From contig JBFIBB010000206.1 in the NCBI GenBank assembly GCA_041582695.1, positions 1 through 6,274 on the forward strand: 6,274 nucleotides of DNA, read 5' to 3'. The notes under the pieces were generated by a model. That model was given only the letters and a program-made list of their open reading frames with translations. It was not told the origin of the DNA and did not search any database. Of the stretch, positions 1-6,274 are shown piece by piece; within the stretch, counting starts at the first letter, position 1, and each line of letters starts with the position of its first letter. The DNA comes from JAWKWH01 sp041582695. Its GTDB lineage: Bacteria > Pseudomonadota > Alphaproteobacteria > Rhizobiales > Rhizobiaceae. Both the position numbers and the translations under genes were made by a program.

Positions 1-46
1 ACAGCAGCGGACATGGCGATTATATCCGCCCCAGCCTCGTAAAGGC

Positions 47-131
<85 letters not shown>

Positions 132-136
132 ACGAA

Positions 137-331
137 TTATTCTATTAACTGCGCATCCGCATCAAAATATTGGTGCGCTTCGTGGTGGCAATGGGCGACA
201 ATGTCGTCTTTTCCAGCGTCGCGGTCTCCCGCGCTATCGGCACGGTCGACCTTGCGCGGCAGTGGAAGAAAAAAACACCACGCAAATGACAGATAGAAGA
301 TTGGTCGGAACCAACCTGGCATCCGCAGCAT
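137..331 (-). CDS. Possible small hypothetical protein (64 aa), doubtful
   Basis: An open frame begins with ATG 16 bases beyond the stop of the ArnT-like gene, in the same direction, and ends in TAA 14 bases from the tRNA. It would encode a short hydrophobic N-terminal stretch (around FYLSFAWCFFLPLP) followed by a charged, Asp/His-rich tail. I do not recognise the family. No Shine-Dalgarno sequence is visible before the ATG, and a frame is also open on the opposite strand over 149-289, so coding is uncertain. If real, it would be the last gene of the operon. Otherwise 123-347 is plain intergenic DNA containing an A7 run at 270-276 but no clear terminator for the operon. Confidence 0.2.
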   Translation of the reverse strand: MLRMPGWFRPIFYLSFAWCFFLPLPRKVDRADSAGDRDAGKDDIVAHCHHEAHQYFDADAQLIE

Positions 332-347
332 AGCGGGCAACAGAAAA

Positions 348-1778
348 TCAGTTCCGTGTGGCGTCCGGCGTGCTGTTTCCCTGCGCCGAAGCCGGAACAG
401 GAACAAACAGGAAGTATCTGCGGTCTTCCGCAACCGGTTTGATTGCATTCCCGAACACTTCTGCAAATTCTGGATATTTATATTTTGGAACCAGCACGCC
501 ATCCCCGGGCCTGAGCCAGGCGGCAAGCTTGGCCGGCGTTTCCAGCCGAACGATCTTGCCTTGCGTGTAAAACTCGGCCGAATAGTTGCGAGGGCCGAGA
601 AGAGCAAGGCGTCCCGAGCCGGGATAGTCCGCGATCAGGCGCGCTTCGGTGGGCATGTAGGAGCGATCAGCGCCGGCTATCGAAACCGCGGTAAAACCCA
701 GGGAGATCAGTACGATTTCGGCTATTCCGAGTTTCAGCCAATTCGCTCCCGTGGAGCTGGTTTTCGTCCAAAGCGCAACGGCCAGCAATGCCGCCGCTGG
801 CACACCGGGCAACACATATGTGATGAGCACGTTTGCGGTGAACGTGAAGAACACGAGAGGGGTCAGCGCGAACAAAAGCAGATAGGAATAAAGCCCCGCG
901 CCGTCAGGCAGCCCGGCCTTTCGCAGGCGCAATGCAAGCACCGGCAACAGCGGGCTCCAGGGCAGTGTGGCCGCCAGCCAGAACAACCAGACAATGCCCC
1001 TTGGATGCTCCCGGCCGGCGCCGTAGCGGTCACCTGTCCAGCCGGGATCGAGGAACCGCTGCACGTGCTCGCCGATCAGGAAATAGCGAAGAAAGCCCGG
1101 AGTCGCGATTTCTGCGGCCACGTACCAGGGTATGACGAGAACAGCGCACAAGATGACCCCACCGGATAATGGGAGACGGGCGATATCCTTCCAATTGCCG
1201 CGCCAGAACATCCATACCATGATCGGCGTCAAGGTGAGGACCGCCGCAATGGGACCCTTGGCGAGAAGCCCGATTGCAAGGCCCAGAAAAAAGAGCCAGC
1301 CCCAGCTGCGGCTTCCCGCCAGCCCGTTGTAAAAGCCCGCCATGCTGGCGACGACGCCGAGGGTCAACACCATATCGGTTTGCACAAAAGCGGAAGCGAC
1401 AAAGAACAGTGCTGAACTGGCTGTGACCAATATTGCCGCAGTGGCCGTTCGCCTGCCGGTCAGCGGGCAGGCCCATCGCCACAGTATCAGCAGGGTGGCC
1501 ATTGCCGTAAGCAGGATTCCAATCCGCGCCCCAAACGGCGTGGCGCCGAACACGGACATGCCGGCCGCCGACAGCCAGGAATACAATGGCGGCTTTGCCC
1601 AGTATGGAATGCCATATTCCAATTGGAGGGTAATCCAGTTGCCGGTCTCTGACATGATGCGCGCGATTTCGGCGTAGCGGGCTTCTGTCGAGTCCGTAAG
1701 GGGTATCCAGACCATCGCCAAAAGCCGTGCGGCGAGCAGCAGGATCAGACCCAGTTGCAAAGGGGGGATTTTGGTCAT
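348..1778 (-). CDS. ArnT-like GT39/PMT-family glycosyltransferase, inner-membrane
   Basis: This 476-residue polytopic protein should transfer a sugar from a polyprenyl-phosphate carrier to an acceptor on the periplasmic face of the inner membrane. Seen: an N-terminal membrane segment (about 7-27), then DSTEARYAE (29-37) and AKPPL (61-65), which correspond to the conserved first periplasmic loop and its lysine-Pro-Pro motif in ArnT/PMT enzymes; QTD (133-135), LLAKGP (171-176) and GEHVQRF (236-242); about ten hydrophobic helices; and a short soluble C-terminal part from about residue 370. The start is the ATG at 1778, which overlaps the deacetylase stop as ATGA; an upstream start at 1844 would add a non-family arginine-rich extension. 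It is the last clear gene of the operon. The neighbouring deacetylase suggests that the donor is an amino sugar and the acceptor lipid A, as for ArnT or FlmK, but the acceptor is inferred. It is shorter than ArnT (about 550 residues), mainly in the C-terminal domain. Confidence 0.88.
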   Translation of the reverse strand: MTKIPPLQLGLILLLAARLLAMVWIPLTDSTEARYAEIARIMSETGNWITLQLEYGIPYWAKPPLYSWLSAAGMSVFGATPFGARIGILLTAMATLLILWRWACPLTGRRTATAAILVTASSALFFVASAFVQTDMVLTLGVVASMAGFYNGLAGSRSWGWLFFLGLAIGLLAKGPIAAVLTLTPIMVWMFWRGNWKDIARLPLSGGVILCAVLVIPWYVAAEIATPGFLRYFLIGEHVQRFLDPGWTGDRYGAGREHPRGIVWLFWLAATLPWSPLLPVLALRLRKAGLPDGAGLYSYLLLFALTPLVFFTFTANVLITYVLPGVPAAALLAVALWTKTSSTGANWLKLGIAEIVLISLGFTAVSIAGADRSYMPTEARLIADYPGSGRLALLGPRNYSAEFYTQGKIVRLETPAKLAAWLRPGDGVLVPKYKYPEFAEVFGNAIKPVAEDRRYFLFVPVPASAQGNSTPDATRN

Positions 1779-2524
1779 CCGACCGCATTTCCAGTCAGAA
1801 TTTCGGTTTCTGCCGACCGGCTCGCGGGCGCGTGTCCGGCGCACTGGATATTGTCGGTGGCATCACCAGGGTGAAGCATTATCAGGCAATCCGGGTCCTT
1901 TGCGGATAACAGACGCGGCAGCCACCGGCGAACACTCGATGGATCGTGCAGGCGGAGGAACCCCGTGAAATCACGATTGGTATTCAGGCCGGCCCTGGCA
2001 AATATCCCTCCGGCCCTTGCAGCCAGCGCCATGACGATGAATGCCTTTGCGCCGCCGGCCAGACAATTGAGCCAACGACCCTTCCATGTAGCCGGTAATG
2101 GAACACGTACCCATGTTTGCGACGTCCGCGGCAGGCGCACTACGAGTGGCGCGATCGCCGGAAAGCAATGGCAGTGTTGGTGGCCATCATAAAAATCGGG
2201 TGAGCTGCCAAAGAGTTGAATAAAGCGGTTTGCCTGATCGGTCAGGCTGGACGTGATAGCGTTCAGGGCTTGCCCATCCCGCCTTGGCCAAATCAGCCGG
2301 TTCAGGGGCCATACTGGGCCGCCCCCCGGAATAGCCTGCGTGAGGTTCAGGTGCAGTCCCACCAGCGTGCCGGCTTGGCGCAATTCCCGAAGCCGGCCGA
2401 TATCGCCAGGTTCCATTGCGCTGCCCATCATGACAGAGGTGCCGTCGAGCCGCCCTTTTTCGAGCAGGGAGAGGATTGCCCGGTCGTGCCTGCGTCCCAG
2501 TCCGAAATCATCCGCTATCCGCAC
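1775..2524 (-). CDS. YdjC/ChbG/NaxD-family carbohydrate deacetylase
   Basis: The 249-residue product has the usual YdjC-family length. Visible motifs are the N-terminal ADDFGLG (residues 4-10, with the metal-ligand aspartate pair at 5-6), GLHLNLT (histidine 58), DGHQHCHCFP (113-122, histidines 115, 117 and 119) and a C-terminal MLHPGD. These are the family's metal-binding and catalytic positions, so the enzyme looks active. Known members remove an N-acetyl group from amino sugars: ChbG acts on chitobiose and Francisella NaxD on undecaprenyl-phosphate-GalNAc. The start is GTG at 2524, chosen because it sits directly before the family N-terminus and has GAGG nine bases upstream; the open frame extends further back only as an overlap with the preceding gene. 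It overlaps that glycosyltransferase by 17 bases and the next gene by 4. Set between a GT2 and an ArnT-like gene, a cytoplasmic-face deacetylase of a polyprenyl-linked sugar is the best reading. Confidence 0.88.
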   Translation of the reverse strand: MRIADDFGLGRRHDRAILSLLEKGRLDGTSVMMGSAMEPGDIGRLRELRQAGTLVGLHLNLTQAIPGGGPVWPLNRLIWPRRDGQALNAITSSLTDQANRFIQLFGSSPDFYDGHQHCHCFPAIAPLVVRLPRTSQTWVRVPLPATWKGRWLNCLAGGAKAFIVMALAARAGGIFARAGLNTNRDFTGFLRLHDPSSVRRWLPRLLSAKDPDCLIMLHPGDATDNIQCAGHAPASRSAETEILTGNAVG

Positions 2525-3488
2525 TATCCTGTCCCTCGCGGTGGATGTCTTCGGCCAGAATGTAAATCGGGCGCTTCTTGGCTTCCAAAACGGATTTGCC
2601 GATGTACTCGCCCAGAAGGCCCAGAAACATAAGCTGAACACCTCCGAAAAAGGAGATCAATGCCAGGACCGAGGCAATGCCAACCGGAACTCCGGGGAAA
2701 AAGAAATGCTGGATCACGATGTAGGCGCCATAGGTGACGCTCAAAATGGAAATGACCGTTCCGGCGATAGCCATCAGACGCAAGGGCGCGGTCGAGAAGC
2801 TGGTGATCGCCCCGACAGTCATGAACAACAACCAGAGCAGGCTGTATTTGCTTTTGCCTCGCGTGCGAGGCGGGGGATCGAGAGCAAGTCCGGTTTGGCG
2901 AAATCCCACCCAGCCATAAAGTCCTTTCATGAAGCGGTCGCTCTCCGGCAGACTACGCAGCGCTTTCATGAATTGCCGGTTGATCAAGCGAAAGTCTCCG
3001 GCGCCTGGCGTGATTTGGTACGGCAGATCGCGATTGATGATCCAGTAAAACAGCCGGGAAAAAACCGCCCTGACCAGTCCCTCAGAGCCGCGGCGGCTGG
3101 TTTTGTAGGCATAGACGCTGTCGGCTCCTTCTGTCCGCCAGATACGGACAAAATCGGCGATCATTTCCGGGGGGTGCTGAAGATCGGCATCCATCAGCAC
3201 AGCCGCATCGGCATTTCCGGCGGCATCTATTCCAGCGGACAGCGCCGCCTCCTTTCCGAAATTTCGCGAGAAACGTAGCAATCGGCACATTCGCGGGCCA
3301 AAATCATGCGCTTTGAGAACGGCAAAACTGTCATCGCTGCTGCCGTCGTCGATAAAAACAAACCCGATATCAAATCCGAATTCGCGCGCTACGTCGTCCG
3401 CGATGCGGTCAAGGCGCTTCAGCAGTTCCGGCAGGTTCTCCGCCTCGTTGTAGATCGGAACGATGACGCAGAGGGTTTGTGCGCTCAT
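2508..3488 (-). CDS. Family 2 polyprenyl-phosphate glycosyltransferase (ArnC/GtrB/DPM1-like)
   Basis: The 326-residue protein has the size and layout of ArnC and GtrB. The N-terminal GT-A domain begins VIVPIYNEAENL (8-19), followed by IDDGSSD (46-52), FSRNFGKEAAL (73-83) and the metal-binding DAD of LMDADLQHPPE (98-108). Two membrane hairpins follow at about 225-270 and 275-303, ending in GEYIGK and the KKRPIY motif typical of this subgroup. Such enzymes move a sugar from a nucleotide donor to undecaprenyl phosphate on the cytoplasmic side of the membrane. The sugar cannot be read from the sequence; the adjacent deacetylase suggests an N-acetylhexosamine. The ATG at 3488 overlaps the gtrA-like stop as ATGA, with AAGGGA just upstream as ribosome binding site. 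The 3' end overlaps the deacetylase gene. Confidence 0.92.
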   Translation of the reverse strand: MSAQTLCVIVPIYNEAENLPELLKRLDRIADDVAREFGFDIGFVFIDDGSSDDSFAVLKAHDFGPRMCRLLRFSRNFGKEAALSAGIDAAGNADAAVLMDADLQHPPEMIADFVRIWRTEGADSVYAYKTSRRGSEGLVRAVFSRLFYWIINRDLPYQITPGAGDFRLINRQFMKALRSLPESDRFMKGLYGWVGFRQTGLALDPPPRTRGKSKYSLLWLLFMTVGAITSFSTAPLRLMAIAGTVISILSVTYGAYIVIQHFFFPGVPVGIASVLALISFFGGVQLMFLGLLGEYIGKSVLEAKKRPIYILAEDIHREGQDSADSG

Positions 3489-3868
3489 GACGATCCCTTT
3501 GCGAAGACGATGGCTGACGAGAAAGCGAAATTGATGATTGAAGCCATCCCAATCGCCACGAAGAGCGCGATAGCCAACGGCAGACCGATGCCCAAGCCGC
3601 CCAGCATTAAAAGAGCGCGGAGCAGATAGATCAAGAAGGTCCAGCCCATGAAAAGAACAAAGCGCCTAAACCGGCTCCCGCCCGAGTAATCGAACGTCAC
3701 GCGAAGGTGGAAAAAGAACACAACTGTCCCGCTGATCAACATTGCCAGCGCCAAGGCGACAGCCGGTTGGAGGTGCAGGAGACCGGTTGCTGTGAGAGTC
3801 ACGGTGTAATCGATGACCGCGCCCACTGCGGAGCCGCCGACAAATACGGGAAAGCGCTTAAAAAACAT
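3485..3868 (-). CDS. GtrA-family small membrane protein, probable polyprenyl-sugar flippase
   Basis: The product (127 residues from ATG 3868) has four hydrophobic helices, the GtrA family pattern: a first helix with FVGGSAVGAVID, a second ending in FFFHLRVTF, a third from about FRRFVLFMGW, and a fourth ending NFAFSSAIVF. Family members are thought to move polyprenyl-phosphate-linked sugars across the inner membrane, as in phage serotype-converting gtrABC clusters. It is the first gene of the operon and its TGA overlaps the ATG of the next gene. The start is uncertain. ATG 3868 fits the family's N-terminus but lacks a good Shine-Dalgarno sequence, whereas TTG at 3892 would add eight residues and has GGGGA five bases upstream. 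An in-frame TGA at 3934-3932 rules out anything longer. Confidence 0.85.
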   Translation of the reverse strand: MFFKRFPVFVGGSAVGAVIDYTVTLTATGLLHLQPAVALALAMLISGTVVFFFHLRVTFDYSGGSRFRRFVLFMGWTFLIYLLRALLMLGGLGIGLPLAIALFVAIGMASIINFAFSSAIVFAKGSS

Positions 3869-3930
3869 CACAGGCCAATCGACAGGTGGCAATGTTGTCC
3901 CCGATTCCCCGCCAGCCGGCGCGCCTCGTC

Positions 3931-3958
3931 AGTATACCGGATATCCCCATCGGCTGAA
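3931..3958 (-). promoter_or_regulatory. Possible promoter of the island operon
   Basis: Read on the minus strand, TATACT (3936-3931) matches the -10 consensus in five of six positions. Sixteen bases upstream, TTCAGC is a poor -35 (three of six). It would start transcription near 3924, giving a leader of roughly 30 to 55 bases before gtrA depending on the start codon. It is the best sigma-70-type candidate in the stretch before the operon. Confidence 0.35.
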
Positions 3959-4001
3959 GGGGGAGTCTTGGTACATTCCCGGCAAAATTACCTCGATTCG
4001 G

Positions 4002-4070
4002 CTGTTTGAACATGGATGCGATCTGCGCATCGGCGAACTTCGACCTGTTCTTGGGCTCCTTTTCCTCCTG
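4002..4070 (-). pseudogene. Short remnant resembling IS3-family transposase orfA start
   Basis: On the minus strand an AGGAGG at 4069-4064 is followed by a frame reading KNRSKFADAQIASMFKQ (4052-4002). This closely resembles the N-terminus of IS3-family (IS407-like) OrfA proteins, which begin like MKRSKFTDAQI followed by a helix-turn-helix. The expected ATG after the ribosome binding site is gone: a CC stands where it should be. Similarity stops after the glutamine at 4002, and no orfB or inverted repeats are recognised. The assignment rests on remembered family patterns over 17 residues only; a chance match is possible. Confidence 0.4.
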
Positions 4071-4345
4071 CAACCGGGATTGTGATTGGAGAACTGCAGC
4101 TCAAAACATACCGTTTTCTGGCAGCAGATCACCTTAGCTGGCGGCAAAACCGGCATCGAATATGTGGTGCTACAATTTGCCAAGAACGTGCCCGTGCGGT
4201 TGGACCAGGTTATGCTCCTGGTCCTCGGAGAAGTGGCAGAGGCGGCGAAAATGTGGGTTAGGGCAGAGCAGTGCACACGGCTTAAATAATTGATTTCATT
4301 ATCATCCATGATCCAAGTTTGTCTTTGTCATTCCATTGTTTAGGT
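4071..4345. other. Non-coding stretch between IS-like fragment and right repeat
   Basis: No convincing gene is present; overlapping short frames on both strands lack ribosome sites and recognisable domains. The stretch contains a strong inverted repeat (4202-4224) and becomes AT-rich from about 4283 to 4345, as island ends often are. It may be degraded mobile-element DNA, but I cannot name a source. Confidence 0.5.
4202..4224. repeat. Perfect 8-bp inverted repeat, 7-base loop
   Basis: GGACCAGG (4202-4209) is followed by seven bases and its exact complement CCTGGTCC (4217-4224). There is no T run on either side, so it is not an intrinsic terminator. It could be a protein-binding site or a chance palindrome. 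Confidence 0.5.
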
Positions 4346-4399
4346 CTCTTGATCAGCGGGTCCAGGGTTCGAGTCCCTGCTCAGCCACCAGTAAAATCA
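4346..4399 (+). repeat. Right direct repeat (attR-like), truncated tRNA-Lys 3' half
   Basis: This copy matches 78-131 at 50 of 54 positions and starts inside the anticodon loop, so it lacks the acceptor 5' strand, D arm and 5' anticodon stem and cannot be a functional tRNA. One difference, G4384 for C116, would break an acceptor-stem pair; another is G4351 for A83. Such drift is expected for the copy released from selection. The CCA end is at 4388-4390. Confidence 0.85.
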
Positions 4400-4400
4400 C

Positions 4401-4423
4401 AGAGTTATAGAAACTCTCGTTTT
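4401..4423 (+). terminator. Probable original tRNA-Lys terminator, now displaced
   Basis: AGAGTT (4401-4406) and AACTCT (4412-4417) form a six-base-pair stem with a five-base loop, followed by CG and TTTT. It lies 11 bases after the CCA of the truncated tRNA copy, where the terminator of a single tRNA gene is expected. No comparable hairpin follows the intact tRNA at 123-150. The stem is AT-rich and the T run short, so it would be a weak terminator. Confidence 0.5.
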
Positions 4424-4803
4424 CCAGCAGGCTCTTAGTTCGCTCGCCAGTTTGCAACGGCCGGGCGGATCGGAATGAGGTGCGGCGGCCATTTCTGATC
4501 GACGAACAGCACACATCGAAAACAGCAAATCGCTAGCCGAACATCTGTTGCCTGAACCGGCAGGTTTCTGATCCGCGCCTGCGGAAATCTTCGAGCAGGA
4601 TTGCCGGGTGCCGAAAATTTGTCCCACGGATAACTCTCTTGCGCCCGGACAGCGTCGCCGATCCGGTTTCAGACAACGGGTTGCCGGAGGATATTTCCGA
4701 TAATGATGATATTCTAATTATACGAATCACTGTTGTTGCTTTGCGGGTGGCATTCAAAAAAATCCTTGCTGGAAATCGGTCCGGAACGGGAGGCACATAT
4801 CAC
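4424..4803. other. Intergenic region before the DUF4347 gene
   Basis: I see no convincing gene. The frame of the downstream gene is open back to a TAG at 4534-4536, but the translation before 4804 has no recognisable domain and no good start. An AT-rich patch at about 4699-4735 is the likeliest promoter area, although no well-spaced -35/-10 pair stands out. The 12-mer TCAGACAACGGG at 4669-4680 recurs at 4918-4929. Confidence 0.5.
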
Positions 4804-6274
4804 GTGATCGCCATGCTGCTGGGTCACAACCGGCTGATTTGTTCGGCATTGGCATTTCTGCTCGCCGCTTTTACGTTTTTTACGATCCAGCTTCAGTTCG
4901 GCCAAGCGCTCAGCGTATCAGACAACGGGCGCAGGGAAATCCTGTTCGTCGACAGCGATGTTACCGATCGCGGGCAATTGGTTGCGGGTGCGAACCCGAA
5001 CATAGAAGTTATTCACATCGACAGCGCCGAAGACGGGATCAAGCAAATGGTCCGCGCACTTGCCGGCCGCTCGCAAATCGATGCGATCCATGTCATTGGG
5101 CACGGCCGGGCAGGCGAATTTCTTCTCGGCACCTCGCGCTTGAACGACCGGTCCATGGCCGGCCGATATGCTGCGGACCTTGAAGCCGTTTCGGCCGCGC
5201 TTTCCGAAAACGCCGATATCCTGATCTACGGTTGCGATTTTGCCGCCGGGAGCGCAGGACGCCGGGCAATGGATCGCCTTTCCCGTTTGACCGGGGCTGA
5301 CGTTGCTGCGAGCGTAAATGCCACCGGCCACCGCGATCTTGGGGGCGACTGGATACTCGAAGCCGCCACCGGTCCGGTCGAAACCCCAATTGCGATTGAT
5401 GCGCGCGCGCAGTCCAGCTGGGCGGTGCTGCTGCCGACCGTGAGCTTTCGCGAAGGCGTCAACGGCTATGCGAGCACGGAAGATACCTTCGTGTGGGGAG
5501 CTCAACCCAACACATCCCAGGGAAACGACACCGCATTCGGGGCTGATCTCAATGACAGCGGCTCGGAGAAACACGGGCTCATTCGCTTTGGCAATATATT
5601 CGGTTCCGGGGCAAATCAGATCCCGCTCGGATCAACCATAAATTCGGCGACCCTCACGCTTCAGGTATTCGATGTTTCAAGCAGCGGTGCGTCGATTACG
5701 CTGCATCGAATGCTGGTGACTTGGAACGAATCGTCGACTTGGAATTCGATGACAAACGGAATTCAAAGGAACGACATCGAAGCCAGCTCCGCAATCGATG
5801 CGACGCTTCCCAATCCAAACACCACCGGTTCCAAGTCATTCACCGGGCTTGCGGCGACCGTCCAGGCATGGTCGAACGGTGCTACCAACTTCGGTTGGAC
5901 GATCTATAACGACAATTCGAACGGCATAGATTTCGTCAGTTCGGAAGGGTCGCCGACCTCCGAGCGTCCTCTGCTGACGATCGACTATACGCCGCCTGCG
6001 CCGGAGATGAATGTCACTGGTCTGGGCGTGACGATCGCCGATGGCGACGCGACGCCGTCGGTTCTCGACGACACCGACTTCGGCTCGCACGACATCGCCA
6101 CCGGCTCCAACGCCAATCCCTTCACCATCACCAATTCCGGCTCCGCGGTGCTGAACCTGACCAGCAATCCACGGGTGACGATCGGCGGAGCACATGCCGC
6201 CGACTTCATCCTGACTGTCGATGCCGCTGCGAGCGTGGCGGCCGGCGGCGGCACGACCACGTTCACCATTACCT
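4804..6274 (+). CDS. Large exported DUF4347/DNRLRE surface protein, 5' part only
   Basis: The frame is open to the window end (490 codons) and the gene continues beyond it. GTG 4804 is the preferred start because GGGAGG (4788-4793) lies ten bases upstream; ATG 4813 is the alternative. Residues 1-37 form a signal-peptide-like segment (basic R10, a hydrophobic core around LAFLLAAFTFF, possible cleavage after FGQA). A DUF4347 domain spans about 45-205, with EILFVDSDV, VIGHGRAGEFLLG (His100) and ILIYGCDFA (Cys144). A DNRLRE-like beta domain follows at about 213-395, from VSFREGVNGY through LIRFGNI and VQAWSNG to RPLLTIDY. From about 400 a HYDIN or choice-of-anchor-D-like module begins (ADGD, DFGSHD, FTITNSGSAVLNL). 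DUF4347 commonly heads very large repetitive adhesins or type-I-secreted proteins, so a surface or secreted role is likely; the secretion signal would lie outside this window. It faces away from the island and is probably host-chromosomal. Confidence 0.88.
   Translation, partial: MIAMLLGHNRLICSALAFLLAAFTFFTIQLQFGQALSVSDNGRREILFVDSDVTDRGQLVAGANPNIEVIHIDSAEDGIKQMVRALAGRSQIDAIHVIGHGRAGEFLLGTSRLNDRSMAGRYAADLEAVSAALSENADILIYGCDFAAGSAGRRAMDRLSRLTGADVAASVNATGHRDLGGDWILEAATGPVETPIAIDARAQSSWAVLLPTVSFREGVNGYASTEDTFVWGAQPNTSQGNDTAFGADLNDSGSEKHGLIRFGNIFGSGANQIPLGSTINSATLTLQVFDVSSSGASITLHRMLVTWNESSTWNSMTNGIQRNDIEASSAIDATLPNPNTTGSKSFTGLAATVQAWSNGATNFGWTIYNDNSNGIDFVSSEGSPTSERPLLTIDYTPPAPEMNVTGLGVTIADGDATPSVLDDTDFGSHDIATGSNANPFTITNSGSAVLNLTSNPRVTIGGAHAADFILTVDAAASVAAGGGTTTFTIT

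Noticed and set aside
149..289. Plus-strand open frame ending in a lysine-rich tail after the tRNA
   Set aside because: It has no ATG at its start and no ribosome site, and is too short to identify as an integrase remnant.
561..1169. Plus-strand open frame of 202 codons within the ArnT-like gene
   Set aside because: It is antisense to a well-supported membrane glycosyltransferase; its Gln/Arg-rich product is typical of a shadow frame.
1779..1844. N-terminal extension of the ArnT-like protein to a start at 1844
   Set aside because: The added residues are arginine-rich and unlike the family, while the ATG at 1778 gives a natural N-terminus and a 4-base stop/start overlap.
2525..2641. Upstream extension of the deacetylase to 2641
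   Set aside because: It would read through the end of the GT2 gene in another frame; GTG 2524 directly precedes the conserved ADDFG motif and has a suitable ribosome binding site.
2253..3278. Long plus-strand open frame (341 codons) opposite the GT2 gene
   Set aside because: It lies antisense to a clear family 2 glycosyltransferase and its translation shows no domain, only the composition of a reversed high-GC gene.
3929..4309. Minus-strand frame of 126 codons covering the region upstream of gtrA
   Set aside because: There is no ribosome site and no recognisable domain, and it runs in a different frame from the IS3-like fragment it overlaps.
4346..4390. A second functional tRNA-Lys
   Set aside because: The 5' half is missing and an acceptor-stem base is changed, so it cannot fold into a tRNA.
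4397..4627. Minus-strand frame of 76 codons after the right repeat
   Set aside because: It overlaps the terminator-like hairpin and has no domain or convincing start signal.

Overview
The window looks like chromosomal DNA of a moderately GC-rich Gram-negative bacterium. The tRNA-Lys(CTT) type, GTG starts, tight stop/start overlaps and protein sequences suggest an alphaproteobacterium, but the genus cannot be fixed from the sequence. It has three parts: a tRNA-Lys gene at the left edge, a block of about 4.2 kb behind it, and the 5' part of a large secreted surface protein on the right.

The block between 123 and about 4390 looks like a small genomic island inserted in the tRNA. The last 45 bases of tRNA-Lys (78-122) plus 9 flanking bases are repeated almost exactly at 4346-4399 (50 of 54 identical). 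The second copy lacks the 5' half of the tRNA. A terminator-like hairpin with a short T run follows the right copy (4401-4423) and not the left, as expected if the insertion pushed the tRNA's original downstream flank 4.27 kb away. No integrase is visible inside.

The island carries one minus-strand operon read from 3868 down to 348, in the order gtrA-like flippase, family 2 polyprenyl-phosphate glycosyltransferase, YdjC/ChbG/NaxD-like deacetylase, ArnT-like (GT39/PMT) membrane glycosyltransferase. All genes overlap by 4 to 17 bases, so they are probably translationally coupled. The set reads as a complete pathway: charge a polyprenyl phosphate with an N-acetyl sugar on the inner face of the membrane, deacetylate it, flip it, and transfer the amino sugar to an outer acceptor, most plausibly lipid A (compare Francisella NaxD/FlmK, Bordetella lgm and the arn pathway). 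Upstream of gtrA lie a possible promoter, a short fragment resembling the start of an IS3-family transposase orfA, and an AT-rich stretch up to the right repeat.

To the right of the island about 400 bases without a convincing gene precede a plus-strand gene starting near 4804 and running off the window. It encodes a signal-peptide-like N-terminus, a DUF4347 domain, a DNRLRE-like beta domain and the beginning of a HYDIN/choice-of-anchor-D-like repeat: the front of a large exported, probably cell-surface or type-I-secreted protein.
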